DNA from: Actinomyces wuliandei
GTDB taxonomy: Bacteria > Actinomycetota > Actinomycetes > Actinomycetales > Actinomycetaceae
Assembly: GCF_004010955.1 (NCBI RefSeq)
Contig: NZ_CP025227.1
Span: 1,488,001 to 1,552,000, forward strand
Length of the DNA stretch: 64,000 nt
Direction: 5' to 3'
The position numbers and the translations under genes were made by a program. Within the stretch, counting starts at the first letter, position 1. Each line of letters opens with the position of its first letter. Shown here one piece after another: positions 1 to 9,989 of this stretch. The notes under the pieces are model-generated. The model saw only the letters and a list, made by a program, of their open reading frames with translations, searched no databases and was not told the DNA's origin.

Positions 1-3000
1 GTACGGGCCGCCTCGTCACCGGCGTCGGCTGGCACACCAGTCTTGTCGGCCAGCCCCAGGGCGTCCAGGAGGGTGCGCGCGGTGGTGGCTAGGACCCCCT
101 CCTCCCCAGTCACCGTGGCAGCGAAGGCGTCCAGGGCGGCGGAGTCCACGACGGCCCCCCCACCGGCACCACCGGCGCTGGGCATGGATACGCTGACACC
201 GTGGTCGCTGGCGACCGCCTGCACGGCGGAGTCAATGAGCGCATCCACCGCAGAGGCCGAGGTCAGGGGTGCGGAGGAACCCAGCGTGGCCAGGTCCTCG
301 CCCCTCATGGAGGCGCCCTCCCGGGTCCCCAGGAAGATTGCGGCGGTGACGTGGGAGACCCAGCCGGGTCCCAGCCCCCAGGTGGAGGTGACCCGGTCGG
401 CCACGCGGGAGGCGCGCACGCCCGAGGGTCCCAGGATCCGCGACAGGCCCGAGCGGATCGCCTCGGTGAGCACCGGGCCGAAGGCCTTGTAGCCGGGAGC
501 CCCCTTGGCGACCGTGCTGGCCAACGCCGTCATGTCTGCGTCAGCCGCGCCGTCGATGGAGGCCAGCTCCAGCTCGGTGCCCAGGTCCATGAGCAGCTGG
601 TTGCGCCGCGAGGAGACCCCGTTGGTCAGCGTCTCGGTGGTGTCCGTCGCGCCGATCTGAGAGGGCAGGATCCGGGCGGCGTGGGCCAGGAGCACGGTCA
701 GCGCGTCGGTCGCTGTGAAGGAGAGGTCCTCCACCGGACCGGAGGCGGCAGGCGCTGGCGAGGGTGACGGCGTCGGCTGCGTGGCGGGCACCGGCTCCCC
801 CTGTGCGGGCTGCGGTGTGGCAGCAGGCTCCGCAGCCTGGTCAGCAGGCTCAGCGGAGGACTGCGGGCCCTCAGCGGTACCGGGCTCCTCCGCCTCGGTG
901 GCGCCGAGGTCCACGGCGGGGTCGGTGTCGGTAGCCAGGACCCGGGCCTCGTCACGCCGTACGTTGTGCACGGTGACGTGGCGGCCCGCGTGCTGAGGCA
1001 GACGCAGGGTGTTGGTCGCCAGGTTGGCCAGGGTCGGTGAGCTGGCCAGGCCGACCTCGACGACGTGCTCAGTGCCTAGCCCGCCCTCCTGCGGGGAGGA
1101 CAGCAGCACGTCCTGGGTCTCGATCCAGCGCACCGGTGAGGCGAACTGCCAGGCCAGGAGCTCCACCAGCAGCAGACGGGCCAGCTCGCTGGGGCGCGAG
1201 GTCCACGAGTCCCAGTCCGCCAGGGCGTCCTCGACAGGCTGGGAGGGCACCACGTCCAGGATCGAGCGGGCGAAGTCCTGGGTCAGGGCGAAGGGCCGGG
1301 CCACGAGGTTAGGCACGTAGTGGCCCACGAGCCGCTCGACGTCCAGGTCGGTGGGGACCAGCTCCAGGAGCCGCTCGCGGAACTCTGGCACGCCGGGACG
1401 CAGCACCTCGGAGTGGAAGGGCACGTCGATGCCGGGCACGAACATGAAGGGGTTCTTGCCGCCCCGAGCCGTGGCCCTGGCCCGGCAGTCCGCAGCCAGC
1501 GCGTCCAGGCCCTTGATCGTGCCCGCAACCGCGTACTGCACGCCCGCGAGGTTGTAGTTGACGATCTGGAGGAACTCCCCCGTCTCCCGGGAGATCGAGG
1601 CCACGTAGTCCTCGACCTCGTCGGCCTTGATCCCGGCCTGGTTGGGGCGCAGGGCACCCATCCGGTAGCTGGAGGCGCCGTCGTCGTCCCTGGGGACCAG
1701 GGAGTGCATGGTGGAGCCGCGCTGGAAGACGATGGAGATCGTGGTCTCCACCGGCATGACGCGCCCGTAGGAGCTCAGCGCCGTGTACTCCCCCAGCGAG
1801 TGGCCGGCGAAGGCCGCACCCTCCACGAGGGCTCCGGCCTCGGCCAGGCGCGCAGTGGTCGCCATGGCCACGACAGCCAGGGCCACCTGGGTGAACTGGG
1901 TGAGGTTGAGCAGTCCCTCAGGGTGGCGGTAGGTCGTCCCCCGGGCGGTCATCTCCGTGGGGTTGTCCCGCACCAGGTTGATGACGGAGAAACCGAGCTC
2001 GGCGCGGGTGTGGGCGTCAGCCCTCTCCCAGACCTCACGGGCGGCCTTGGAGGAGGTGCGCTCGTCCAGGCCCATGCCGGTGGTCTGGATGCCCTGTCCG
2101 GGGTAGATGTAGGCGGTCGGCTCAGGCACGGTCACGGCCGTACCCCGGGAGACGACCTCCCCGCGCACGCGGCAGACCGCCTCCAGCACGTAGCCGCCAC
2201 CGACCACCAGGCCGGTGCGCTCCACGGTGATCTCGACCTCGTCCAGGAGGTCGACCGGGCCGGTCATGACATAGGTCCATCCCGCCAGGACGTGGCGCGT
2301 CCCGTCGGCGGCGGTGGCGGCCGCTACCTGCTGGGCGGTGGCGGACAGCCACATGCCGTGGACGAGAGGTGCGTCCATGCCCGCCACCTTGGCGGCGTTG
2401 TAGGAGGTGTGGATCGGGTTGAAGTCGCCGGTCACCCGGGCGAAAGCCGTCATGTCTGCCGGTGCGGTCACCGTGGCACGGCGCAGGATACGGCGGGCGG
2501 AGGCAGCGGTGGGACGCCCGGTGCCACCAGCGGGATCCGGAGCAGTGGGGATGTCAGTTCCCGAGGCTCGGCCGCGGACAGCGAAGCGCTCCCGCATGAG
2601 CGCCACGAGGGTGCCGTCGGAGGCGTTGACCAGCTCCAGGCGCACGTCCACCACCCGGCCGGCGCTGGAGTCCTCCAGGGCGTCGACCCACCCGGTGACG
2701 TTGATGGTCGGGCTGGTGGAGGCAGCCTGCGTCAGCTGGTGCAGAGTGAGGTGAAGATCCACCGTGTGGTCGAGGTGGACCGCGCCAAGAAGACCCTCAA
2801 TGAGAGGCATGCCGTCCTCGACCACCGAGCCCAGCGCGGCGTAGACAACGGGCCAGCAGGGTCCCAGGAGCGCGTCGGGAACCAGTGGCGCCGCAGAGAG
2901 GTCCGCAGGCAGCGCGTCGGCAGTGACCGAGGCGTGGTCGTGGCCCAGGGTCGGAGCCAGGGTGAAGGAGCCGTGGATGGTCCCGAAGTCCTGCGTCACC

Positions 3001-6000
3001 GGGCGTCCCAGGGCGTCGGTGGCCCCCGGCAGGGCTGGGCGGACCTCGGGCAGGTGGTCCACGTGGTCACCGGTGACAGAGACCGCGCCCACGCCGGCCG
3101 TGGCGCGCAGCAGGTCGTTCATGGTCTCCGAGATCCGCTCGGGGTCCACCAGGGGCGCGGCACCGTCCCAGGCCCGGGCCAGGCGCAGCGGGACGACGAG
3201 ACGGCGCACCGCGTGCACGGCGTCCCCGCCAGGGGTGGAGTCCCAGTGGGTGTCCAGGCGGATGTCGAGGTCGTAGGCGTCCTCGGCCAGGTCCGGACGG
3301 GCCACGACCGTGTAGGCGTCCTCGGCCAGCACCGTGGCCGGGTTGATGGTGAGGTGCCCGTTCCACAGCACGTGAGGGGTGGCCCGGACCAGCTCGGTGG
3401 CGTCGGTGACCGGTGAGGAGGTCATGACCTCGGCCCTGCTGCCGACACCCAGGCGCCCAGCAGCCTCCTGCTGGGTCGCGTCGGCGGCCTGCAGTGCCTC
3501 CACGGCCGCGGTCTCGAACCGTCCCAGCAGGTCGCCAACCGGCTCGTTGACGGTCGTGATGCCCGCGACGGCCACAGGTCCAGGGATGATGCGGACCTGG
3601 TCGGCCGTGTAGCGGGGGTCCTGGGACTGCCACAGGGAGTCGGTGCCCCACCACCGCAAGATGTCGGCGTCCAGGACCGGCACAAAGGGGACCGGCTTGG
3701 GGTGCTTGCGGCACAGGTCGACGAACCAGGCGGCGTCGACCGGCTCCACCCGTGTCGTGGCAGCGGCCGGGTAGCGCTGGGCCAGGGCGGCCAGGGCGGC
3801 GTCGGCGTCGATGACGTCGTCGTACCCGGCGAACAGGGTGGGGACCTCGCCGTGGTCAGCCTGGGTGAGACGGGCCTCGACGCGGTGGAGCAGGTCGAGG
3901 AAACGGTCGTACCAGCCCTCGTCAGCCCAGTCCTCCAGGGTGGCCGACCGTCCCTCGTGCGGTGACACGCACAGCTCGGCGTAGCGGGAGGCCCACTCCA
4001 GGTAGGTCAGCTCCTCGACGTCGCCGAAGTAGGGCTTGGCTGTCTTGGACAGCGCGGTGATCATCTCCTCGCGGCGCCGCGCCATGGCCTCCTCGTCCCC
4101 GGCCAGCTCCTGGATGAGCCGTGAGGCGCGGGCGGAGGAGTTGTCGATCTCGTAGAGGTCGGCGCGCAGGTGGGACAGGCCTGAGGTCATCCCCCCCACG
4201 GAGTCGCCCGAGGCGACCCAGCCTCCCTCGACTCCGGAGTCCTCCGGGATCCCGGGGGTGTCGACGAGGAGCTGCTTGACGTCGTCGTTGGTCCGCGCCT
4301 CCAGGCAGGTCATGGCGGCCGTGCCGACCATGACCCCGTCCACGGGGGCAGCGGCCGTGCCGTAGGCCAGGGCCCAGCGCCCGGTGAGGTAGTCAGCGGC
4401 CTTGGACGGGGTGCCGATACCGCCACCGACGACGAGGACCACGTTGCTCACGGCCCGGATGGCGTCGTAGGTGGCCAGGAGCATCGTGTCCAGGTCCTCC
4501 CACGAGTGGTGGCCCCCGGCGTGGCCGTCCTCGACCTGCATGATGACCGGGGACTGCGGGACGGCCTGGGCGATGGCCAGGACCTGCCGGATCTGGTCAA
4601 CGGTTCCCGGCTTGAAGGCCACGTAGGGGAAACCTTCGCCGTGGAGACGCTCCAGAAGTGCGGTCGCCTCCTCCAGCTCGGGGATCCCGGCGGAGATGAC
4701 GATGCCGTCCACCGGGGCACCCCCGGCACGGGCCTTGGACAGCAGCCGCTGGGTCCCCAGGTGCAGGTTCCACAGGTAGCGGTCCATGAACATCGCGTTG
4801 AACGCAGCGGTCCGCCCCGGCTCCAGGGCCTGCTCCAGGCCCGACAGGTTGCCGGCCAGGACCGTGGCGGTGGCCTGGCCGCCGCCGGCCAGCTCCGCCC
4901 AGTAGCCCGCGTTGGCCGCCGCCGCGACGATGGCAGGATCCACGGTGGTGGGTGTCATCCCGGCCAGGAGGACGGCGCTGCGGCCGGTCAGCCTCGTGAA
5001 GGCGGTATCCAGTGTGAGGCGGCCGTCAGGCAGCCGGGTCAGTCGCGGGGCGAAGCGGGAGCGGTCCACGCTCGGTGCGGGAGCAGCTCCGGGCCGGTCC
5101 AGGTCGTCGATGTCCTTGGCTGTGCCTGCGGCCACCACGGTGGTCCCGGTGCCGGCGACGACCCTCTCAGTCAGGCGCACGGTCACATGACCAGGCCCCA
5201 GGTCCAGCACTGTGCGCACCCGCGTGCCCCCCTCGCCAGCCTCCAGCGCGCTGGAGACGAGGGACGGCCAGTCAACTGGGTCGGTCAGCACCGCCTGGGC
5301 CAGGTCACGGGCCAGGGTCTGGTCCAGCCCGCAGGTGCCGGCCCACGCGGCGACGTCGTCGACGGCGGCAGCCAGCAGCGGGGTGTGGAAGGGAACTGAC
5401 GTCGCCAGGAACTCGGTCACCGGGCTCAGCACAGCGCCGCCGCGACGACGCTCCCGACGGGCCTTGGCGCTGTGCTCGGCCGCGGCCTCCAGGGCGGTGA
5501 CCACCCGCTCCAGGTCGGCGGGCCGCCCCGACAGGATGTGAGCCTGGGGGCCGTTGGTCACCCCGACAGCGATCCGCTCCGAGCCGGAGACCCGCTCCAG
5601 GACGCTGTCCAGCACCGTCCGGGGTACCCCACGTACCGAGAGCATCGGGGTGGACTCCCCCACGGTCCCCAGGTCGAGGCGCCGTGTCGCCCGGGCAGCG
5701 GCGGCACCGATGAGCCTGGCGACGGCGTGCACCTGCACGACCTCCTGGTGGGGCCCGCCCCGGCCGGTGTCCTTGCCGACCTGCTGCATTGCCTCCAGGA
5801 GGGCGACCGCCAGCACCCCCTGGGAGTGGCCCAGGGCAGCGGCAGCGGGAGTGTCGACCAGGTTCACGCCTGCGGCTGGCAGGGAGGCCAGGACCGCGTG
5901 CTGGGCCATGAGGATGCCCGGTACGGAGACGTCGGCGCCGTCGGCCTTGGAGCGCTGTTCCGGAGCGACAGGAGAGGCTGCCTCGTCCAGGAGACGGGCA

Positions 6001-6242
6001 CCGCGCGGGGTGACAGTGAGCAGGTCGGTGGCCACCGGTGCCAGGCAGGTCGCCACGGCGTCGTCTACCGACGTCAGTGTGGCAGCCAGCTGACGATCCA
6101 GGCCGACAAGGTCCTCCAGCGTGGATCGCCAGGGAGTCGCCTGGCCACCAAAGGTGACGACGAAGGGTTCTGCTGCGGAGCCCAGCCTGTCTGCGACGGA
6201 GGCGGAGGCGTTGGGCGTGGTCGGTGCTGTGTGCGCGGTCAT
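1..6242 (-). CDS. fas: Type I fatty acid synthase (FAS-I), N-terminal part, cut by window edge
   Basis: This is the first 2080 residues of a multidomain cytosolic synthase that makes long-chain acyl-CoA from acetyl-CoA and malonyl-CoA. An uninterrupted minus-strand frame shows the usual order: an acetyltransferase with GHSQG (Ser about 140), an FMN enoyl reductase (LLAGMTPTTVDP about 420; DGHAGGHHSW about 574), a MaoC-like dehydratase (DFNPIHTSY, VHGMW, about 1275-1295), a malonyl/palmitoyl transferase with GHSLGEYTALS (about 1480), an Ala/Pro-rich linker, and the ACP segment with GVSSRRNQLL. Ketoreductase, ketosynthase and any phosphopantetheinyl transferase would lie beyond base 1. The ATG at 6242 is used; a GTG two codons upstream (6248) fits the AAGGAC ribosome site better. 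It lies downstream of the acyl-CoA carboxylase genes that supply malonyl-CoA. The family call is very safe; only the exact start is open. Confidence 0.96.
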   Translation of the reverse strand, partial: MTAHTAPTTPNASASVADRLGSAAEPFVVTFGGQATPWRSTLEDLVGLDRQLAATLTSVDDAVATCLAPVATDLLTVTPRGARLLDEAASPVAPEQRSKADGADVSVPGILMAQHAVLASLPAAGVNLVDTPAAAALGHSQGVLAVALLEAMQQVGKDTGRGGPHQEVVQVHAVARLIGAAAARATRRLDLGTVGESTPMLSVRGVPRTVLDSVLERVSGSERIAVGVTNGPQAHILSGRPADLERVVTALEAAAEHSAKARRERRRGGAVLSPVTEFLATSVPFHTPLLAAAVDDVAAWAGTCGLDQTLARDLAQAVLTDPVDWPSLVSSALEAGEGGTRVRTVLDLGPGHVTVRLTERVVAGTGTTVVAAGTAKDIDDLDRPGAAPAPSVDRSRFAPRLTRLPDGRLTLDTAFTRLTGRSAVLLAGMTPTTVDPAIVAAAANAGYWAELAGGGQATATVLAGNLSGLEQALEPGRTAAFNAMFMDRYLWNLHLGTQRLLSKARAGGAPVDGIVISAGIPELEEATALLERLHGEGFPYVAFKPGTVDQIRQVLAIAQAVPQSPVIMQVEDGHAGGHHSWEDLDTMLLATYDAIRAVSNVVLVVGGGIGTPSKAADYLTGRWALAYGTAAAPVDGVMVGTAAMTCLEARTNDDVKQLLVDTPGIPEDSGVEGGWVASGDSVGGMTSGLSHLRADLYEIDNSSARASRLIQELAGDEEAMARRREEMITALSKTAKPYFGDVEELTYLEWASRYAELCVSPHEGRSATLEDWADEGWYDRFLDLLHRVEARLTQADHGEVPTLFAGYDDVIDADAALAALAQRYPAAATTRVEPVDAAWFVDLCRKHPKPVPFVPVLDADILRWWGTDSLWQSQDPRYTADQVRIIPGPVAVAGITTVNEPVGDLLGRFETAAVEALQAADATQQEAAGRLGVGSRAEVMTSSPVTDATELVRATPHVLWNGHLTINPATVLAEDAYTVVARPDLAEDAYDLDIRLDTHWDSTPGGDAVHAVRRLVVPLRLARAWDGAAPLVDPERISETMNDLLRATAGVGAVSVTGDHVDHLPEVRPALPGATDALGRPVTQDFGTIHGSFTLAPTLGHDHASVTADALPADLSAAPLVPDALLGPCWPVVYAALGSVVEDGMPLIEGLLGAVHLDHTVDLHLTLHQLTQAASTSPTINVTGWVDALEDSSAGRVVDVRLELVNASDGTLVALMRERFAVRGRASGTDIPTAPDPAGGTGRPTAASARRILRRATVTAPADMTAFARVTGDFNPIHTSYNAAKVAGMDAPLVHGMWLSATAQQVAAATAADGTRHVLAGWTYVMTGPVDLLDEVEITVERTGLVVGGGYVLEAVCRVRGEVVSRGTAVTVPEPTAYIYPGQGIQTTGMGLDERTSSKAAREVWERADAHTRAELGFSVINLVRDNPTEMTARGTTYRHPEGLLNLTQFTQVALAVVAMATTARLAEAGALVEGAAFAGHSLGEYTALSSYGRVMPVETTISIVFQRGSTMHSLVPRDDDGASSYRMGALRPNQAGIKADEVEDYVASISRETGEFLQIVNYNLAGVQYAVAGTIKGLDALAADCRARATARGGKNPFMFVPGIDVPFHSEVLRPGVPEFRERLLELVPTDLDVERLVGHYVPNLVARPFALTQDFARSILDVVPSQPVEDALADWDSWTSRPSELARLLLVELLAWQFASPVRWIETQDVLLSSPQEGGLGTEHVVEVGLASSPTLANLATNTLRLPQHAGRHVTVHNVRRDEARVLATDTDPAVDLGATEAEEPGTAEGPQSSAEPADQAAEPAATPQPAQGEPVPATQPTPSPSPAPAASGPVEDLSFTATDALTVLLAHAARILPSQIGATDTTETLTNGVSSRRNQLLMDLGTELELASIDGAADADMTALASTVAKGAPGYKAFGPVLTEAIRSGLSRILGPSGVRASRVADRVTSTWGLGPGWVSHVTAAIFLGTREGASMRGEDLATLGSSAPLTSASAVDALIDSAVQAVASDHGVSVSMPSAGGAGGGAVVDSAALDAFAATVTGEEGVLATTARTLLDALGLADKTGVPADAGDEAAR

Positions 6243-6312
6243 GTGCACGATCGTCGGGTCCTTCGGTTGTCGGTACTGGCTTCGGGAGGCCGTGCAGGCA
6301 GGTCGGGGGCAT

Positions 6313-6350
6313 GGTCCTGGTGGCCCGGTGGCACCCGGGTCACCAGGACC
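6313..6350 (-). promoter_or_regulatory. Strong hairpin in the fas leader
   Basis: Perfect 10-bp arms (GGTCCTGGTG at 6313-6322 and CACCAGGACC at 6341-6350) enclose an 18-nt GC-rich loop. It lies between the carboxyltransferase gene and fas, about 70 nt before the fas start and downstream of a possible -10 box. No T-run follows. It could be an attenuator, an mRNA processing or stability element, or part of a terminator. The structure is seen; its function is inferred. Confidence 0.45.
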
Positions 6351-6370
6351 GACGCGTGAGGATCTCTCCG

Positions 6371-6376
6371 ATCCTA
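6371..6376 (-). promoter_or_regulatory. Possible -10 box for fas (TAGGAT)
   Basis: On the minus strand TAGGAT matches the TAnnnT actinobacterial -10 pattern and would give a leader of about 120 nt containing the hairpin at 6313-6350. No convincing -35 box is visible, so this is weak. The same hexamer stands just before metK. Confidence 0.3.
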
Positions 6377-6444
6377 GGCGATTCTGGTCATAGAGTCCGT
6401 CCTGAGGTGCGAGAGGTGGTACGGCCGGTGCGTGGACGCGTGGA

Positions 6445-6461
6445 GGAGCCCGGCGGGCTCC
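6445..6461 (-). terminator. GC-rich hairpin just after the carboxyltransferase gene
   Basis: Arms GGAGCCC and GGGCTCC are perfectly complementary around a GGC loop, 16 nt past the stop of the upstream gene. There is no U-tail, which is common in high-GC actinobacteria. It may be a partial terminator that sets the ratio of carboxylase to FAS transcript. Confidence 0.42.
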
Positions 6462-6476
6462 CTGGCAGGGGCACGT

Positions 6477-8108
6477 TCAGAGGGGCACGTTGTCGTGCTT
6501 CTTGGGAGAGGCTGGTCTCGCCTCGTTCTTGGCGCTCAGCGCTGCCAGGGAGTCGACAATGACCGTCCGGGTGTCCTCCGGGGCGATCACGGCGTCGATC
6601 TCACCGATGGCAACCGCCTTGTCCGGGTTGATGACCGACTCGGTGTACTCGGCGGTCAGGCGCTCCTGCTCGGCGGCGGCGGCGTCCTCGCCCTGCTCCT
6701 GGCGCACGCGCGCGAGGTCCCTGCGGTGGATGATGCCGACGGCCCCGGCCGCGCCCAGCACCGCGATCTCGGCGCCTGGCCAACAGAAGTTGAGGTCCGC
6801 CCCGATCGCCTTGGAGCCCATGACGATGTAGGCACCGCCGTAGGCCTTGCGCAGGACCACCGTGACCAGGGGGACGGTGGCGGTGGCGTAGGCGTTGATG
6901 ACCTTCGCCCCCCGGCGGATGATGCCGGCGTGCTCCTGCTCAGCCCCGGGGCGGTAGCCGGGCACGTCCACAAAAGTCACCACCGGCAGCCCGAAGGCGT
7001 CGCAGAACCGGACGAAGCGCGCCAGCTTCTCGGAGGCGTCCACGTCCAGGGTCCCGGCGTCCACCAAGGGCTGGTTGGCCACGATCCCCGTCGGACGCCC
7101 TCCAAAGCAGGCGAAGCCCACCACCACGTTGCCCGCGAACTCCTCCTGGACCTGAACCAGCTCGCCGTGGTCGACCAGGGCCGACACGACCTCGACGACG
7201 TCATAGGCCTGCCGGGTCGAGGAGGGCACCAGGCTGCCCACCTCCCGGGCAGTCTGGGCGTCCGCCTCGGCGTCCTGCTCCTCGTAGGAGTAGCGAGGCG
7301 CCTCCAGCTCGGCCGAGGAGGGAAGGTAGGCCAGCAGGGTGCGCACCTGCCCCAGCGCGTCGGCCTCGTCCTCGGCCACGTAGTGCACCACACCCGACAC
7401 GGAGCCGTGGATACGGGCTCCTCCCAGGTCCTCGGCACTGATGGACTCCCCGGTCACGGCACGGACCACGTCCGGTCCTGTCACGAACATGTGGGAGGCC
7501 TCGCGGGTAGCGATGACGAAGTCGGTCAGGGCAGGGCTGTAGACCGCGCCTCCGGCGCACGGACCAAGGATGACGCTGATCTGGGGCACGAGACCGGAGG
7601 CGGCACAGGTGCGGTTGAAAATCCGGCCGTACTGGCGCAGGGCACCCACCCCCTCCTGGATCTTGGCGCCGCCGGAGTCGATCAGGCCGATCACGGGGAC
7701 GCGCAGCCGCAGGGCGTCGTCCAGCAGCCGGACGATCTTGTCCCCCTCAACCGTGCCCAGGGCGCCGCCTGACACGGAGAAGTCCTGGGAGTAGACAGCC
7801 ACCTGGCGGCCGTCAATCTGCCCGAAGCCGGTAACCACGCCTGAGGGGCGGGCGTGGTTACCAGCCCCGGAGCCGCTGTAGCGGCCGATCTCCAGGAAGC
7901 TGGAGTCGTCGAGAAGGTCGTCGATGCGCTCACGCGCGGTCCGCTTGCCCTTGGCGTGCTGCCTGTGGGCGGCACGTTCCTCGGCCTCGCGGTCAACCCT
8001 GGCCATACGCTCACGGAACGCTGTAGTCACAGCCGAGTCCGCCATGGAGCTGCCCCCGGCGGCCGTCGTCTCCGCACCGGTCGATGGTGCTGTCGCGTTG
8101 CTGGTCAC
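6477..8108 (-). CDS. accD: Acyl-CoA carboxylase carboxyltransferase (beta) subunit
   Basis: 543 aa. It transfers CO2 from carboxybiotin to acetyl-CoA or propionyl-CoA, giving malonyl- or methylmalonyl-CoA. Both crotonase-fold halves of the carboxyltransferase family are present. The N half has IDSGGAKIQEGVGAL (acyl-CoA binding loop) and GPCAGGAVYSPALTD (oxyanion Gly-Gly); the C half has VDVPGYRPGAEQEHAGIIRRGAK and RKAYGGAYIVMGSK. The length is typical of AccD/PccB subunits. The start used is the first ATG; MADSAVTT about 21 codons later is an alternative. It follows the biotin carboxylase gene by 3 nt and precedes fas, so the likely role is malonyl-CoA supply. Acetyl versus propionyl preference cannot be read with certainty. 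Confidence 0.95.
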   Translation of the reverse strand: MTSNATAPSTGAETTAAGGSSMADSAVTTAFRERMARVDREAEERAAHRQHAKGKRTARERIDDLLDDSSFLEIGRYSGSGAGNHARPSGVVTGFGQIDGRQVAVYSQDFSVSGGALGTVEGDKIVRLLDDALRLRVPVIGLIDSGGAKIQEGVGALRQYGRIFNRTCAASGLVPQISVILGPCAGGAVYSPALTDFVIATREASHMFVTGPDVVRAVTGESISAEDLGGARIHGSVSGVVHYVAEDEADALGQVRTLLAYLPSSAELEAPRYSYEEQDAEADAQTAREVGSLVPSSTRQAYDVVEVVSALVDHGELVQVQEEFAGNVVVGFACFGGRPTGIVANQPLVDAGTLDVDASEKLARFVRFCDAFGLPVVTFVDVPGYRPGAEQEHAGIIRRGAKVINAYATATVPLVTVVLRKAYGGAYIVMGSKAIGADLNFCWPGAEIAVLGAAGAVGIIHRRDLARVRQEQGEDAAAAEQERLTAEYTESVINPDKAVAIGEIDAVIAPEDTRTVIVDSLAALSAKNEARPASPKKHDNVPL

Positions 8109-8111
8109 GGC

Positions 8112-9989
8112 TCAGGCCTCCTTGCTGCCGGTGCTGCCAGGACTGTTGATGCTGCCAGGACTGTCAGGGCCGTCGCTGACGGCAGCCAGGTTGACCAGGA
8201 CCTCCCCGGCGGACACGGTGCGCCCGGCGCTGACGGGAATGTCCCTGACGGTGCCGTCGTAGGGGGCGTGGACGTAGTTCTCCATCTTCATGGACTCCAG
8301 CACTACCAGCAGGTCCCCCTCGTAGACCTGCTGACCAGGCTCCACGCAGATACGGGTCACGATCGCCTGCATCGGGGCGGCGATCGACCCCGACCCGGAG
8401 CCCGAGGCGTCAGCACCCGTGCCCGCTGGCCTGGAGGAGCGGGTAGCACCCGCCGATCCACGAGAGCGCAAAGGCTGCATACGACGTCCCCGAGAGCCGA
8501 CCCCCTGCCCCGGTGCGGAGGCAGTGAGGATCCCGTCAGGCAGCGTCAGCTGCACGCGACGACCGTTGACCTCGATGACGTACTGGGAGCGTGTCCGGGG
8601 CGAGGAGGGCGGCTCGATGTGGACGCCCGCCGCTGCGGGGGGGTCCTGAGCCAGGGCCGGGAGCACCTCGTTCTCGATCCACCGGGTCGTGACCCCGAGG
8701 CGACCGTCCTGGTCCGGGCAGGTGAAGGCCTCCCGACCGAGGACCTCCTCGTGCAGGGACGTGCACACGGTCACCCCCTCCACGACGGTCTCCCGCAGCG
8801 CCCTGCGCGCCCGGGCCAGGGCCTGGTCGCGGGTGGAGCCGGTCACAACGATCTTGGCGAGCATCGGGTCGAACATCGGGGTGACCACGTCCCCCTCGGT
8901 CACGCCTGACTCGATCCTGATACCCGGCCCCGTCGGCCAGCGCAGCCGGGTGATGGCCCCGGTGGACGGGGCCAGCCCCTGCGCAGGGTCCTCGCAGGTG
9001 ACGCGCATCTCGACGCAGTGCCCGCGGACCGTGCCGACCTCACCGAGGTGCTCCCCCTGGGCCAGCCGCAGCTGGAGCTCGACCAGGTCGGTGCCCGTCA
9101 CCTCCTCTGAGACGCAGTGCTCGACCTGGAGACGAGGATTGACCTCCAGGAACCACAGGTCGCCCTCGGGCGTGAGGAGGAACTCGCAGGTAGCCACCCC
9201 CACGTAGTCCACAGCGTCCATGAGGCGGCGGGACGCCTCCACGAGGCGTTCGTGCAGACCCGGGGGCAGGAAGGGGGCGGGAGCCTCCTCAAACAGCTTC
9301 TGGTTGCGACGCTGGAGGGTGCAGTCACGGGTTGAGACCACGGTAAAGCCACCGTGGACGTCACGGGCGCACTGGGTCTCGACGTGCCGTGCCTCCTCCA
9401 CGAACTTCTCCAGAATGAGGGTGGCGCTTCCTGCGGTCGCAGACTGGAGAGCGGGCGTGGAGCCCACCTCCTCGTCGGAGCGCAGGACGGTGATGCCCCT
9501 GCCGCCACCGCCGTCAGTCCGCTTGAGCGCGACGGGATAGCCGTACCGGGCTGCGAACTGGGTGACCACCTGTGGGTCGGTCACCGCCTCCGTGACTCCA
9601 GGGACTGGTGCGACAGCGGCTGCCTCCGCGGTCTGGCGCGCGCTCATCTTGTCCCCGAGTGCCTCCATCGCCGTGGGTGAGGGGCCGACCCACGTCAGGC
9701 CCGCCTCGATGACGGCCCGGGCGAAGTCGGCGTCCTCGGACAGGAATCCGTAGCCGGGGTGGACAGCATCCGCCCCCGTGGCACGGGCCAGCCCCAGGAC
9801 CGCGTCAGCATCTGTGTAGGAGGACCCCTCAGGCAGGGCGTAGGCCTCGTCAGCGAGCTCGGCAGCCGGGCTCATGAGGTCCTCGGGGGTGTAGGGAAGA
9901 ACCGACGTCGCACCGAGGTCGCGGACCGTGCGCACGACGCGCAGGGCGATCTCACCGCGGTTGGCGACGAGGATACGGGAGAGGGTCAC
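8112..9989 (-). CDS. accA: Biotin carboxylase-BCCP fusion (acyl-CoA carboxylase alpha subunit)
   Basis: 625 aa. It carboxylates its own biotin using ATP and bicarbonate and passes the carboxyl group to the beta subunit encoded next. The N-terminal biotin carboxylase fold starts with ILVANRGEIALRVVR; the ATP-grasp Gly loop is KRTDGGGGRGI (about 155-165) and the active-site stretch is EVNPRLQVEH (about 285), where many homologues have EMNTRLQVEH. After a low-complexity Ser/Gly linker comes the biotinyl domain with ESMKMEN, a Ser variant of EAMKMEN. The C-terminal tail is Ser/Gly/Pro-rich. The GTG start is fixed by a perfect AAGGAGG at 9997-10003, 7 nt upstream. First gene of the lipid operon with accD and fas. 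Confidence 0.96.
   Translation of the reverse strand: MTLSRILVANRGEIALRVVRTVRDLGATSVLPYTPEDLMSPAAELADEAYALPEGSSYTDADAVLGLARATGADAVHPGYGFLSEDADFARAVIEAGLTWVGPSPTAMEALGDKMSARQTAEAAAVAPVPGVTEAVTDPQVVTQFAARYGYPVALKRTDGGGGRGITVLRSDEEVGSTPALQSATAGSATLILEKFVEEARHVETQCARDVHGGFTVVSTRDCTLQRRNQKLFEEAPAPFLPPGLHERLVEASRRLMDAVDYVGVATCEFLLTPEGDLWFLEVNPRLQVEHCVSEEVTGTDLVELQLRLAQGEHLGEVGTVRGHCVEMRVTCEDPAQGLAPSTGAITRLRWPTGPGIRIESGVTEGDVVTPMFDPMLAKIVVTGSTRDQALARARRALRETVVEGVTVCTSLHEEVLGREAFTCPDQDGRLGVTTRWIENEVLPALAQDPPAAAGVHIEPPSSPRTRSQYVIEVNGRRVQLTLPDGILTASAPGQGVGSRGRRMQPLRSRGSAGATRSSRPAGTGADASGSGSGSIAAPMQAIVTRICVEPGQQVYEGDLLVVLESMKMENYVHAPYDGTVRDIPVSAGRTVSAGEVLVNLAAVSDGPDSPGSINSPGSTGSKEA

Noticed and set aside
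1320..3416. 698-codon plus-strand open frame
   Set aside because: Antisense to the FAS gene in high-GC DNA; Gly/Arg/His-rich, no ribosome site, no family motif. The minus strand carries clear FAS domains across the same bases.
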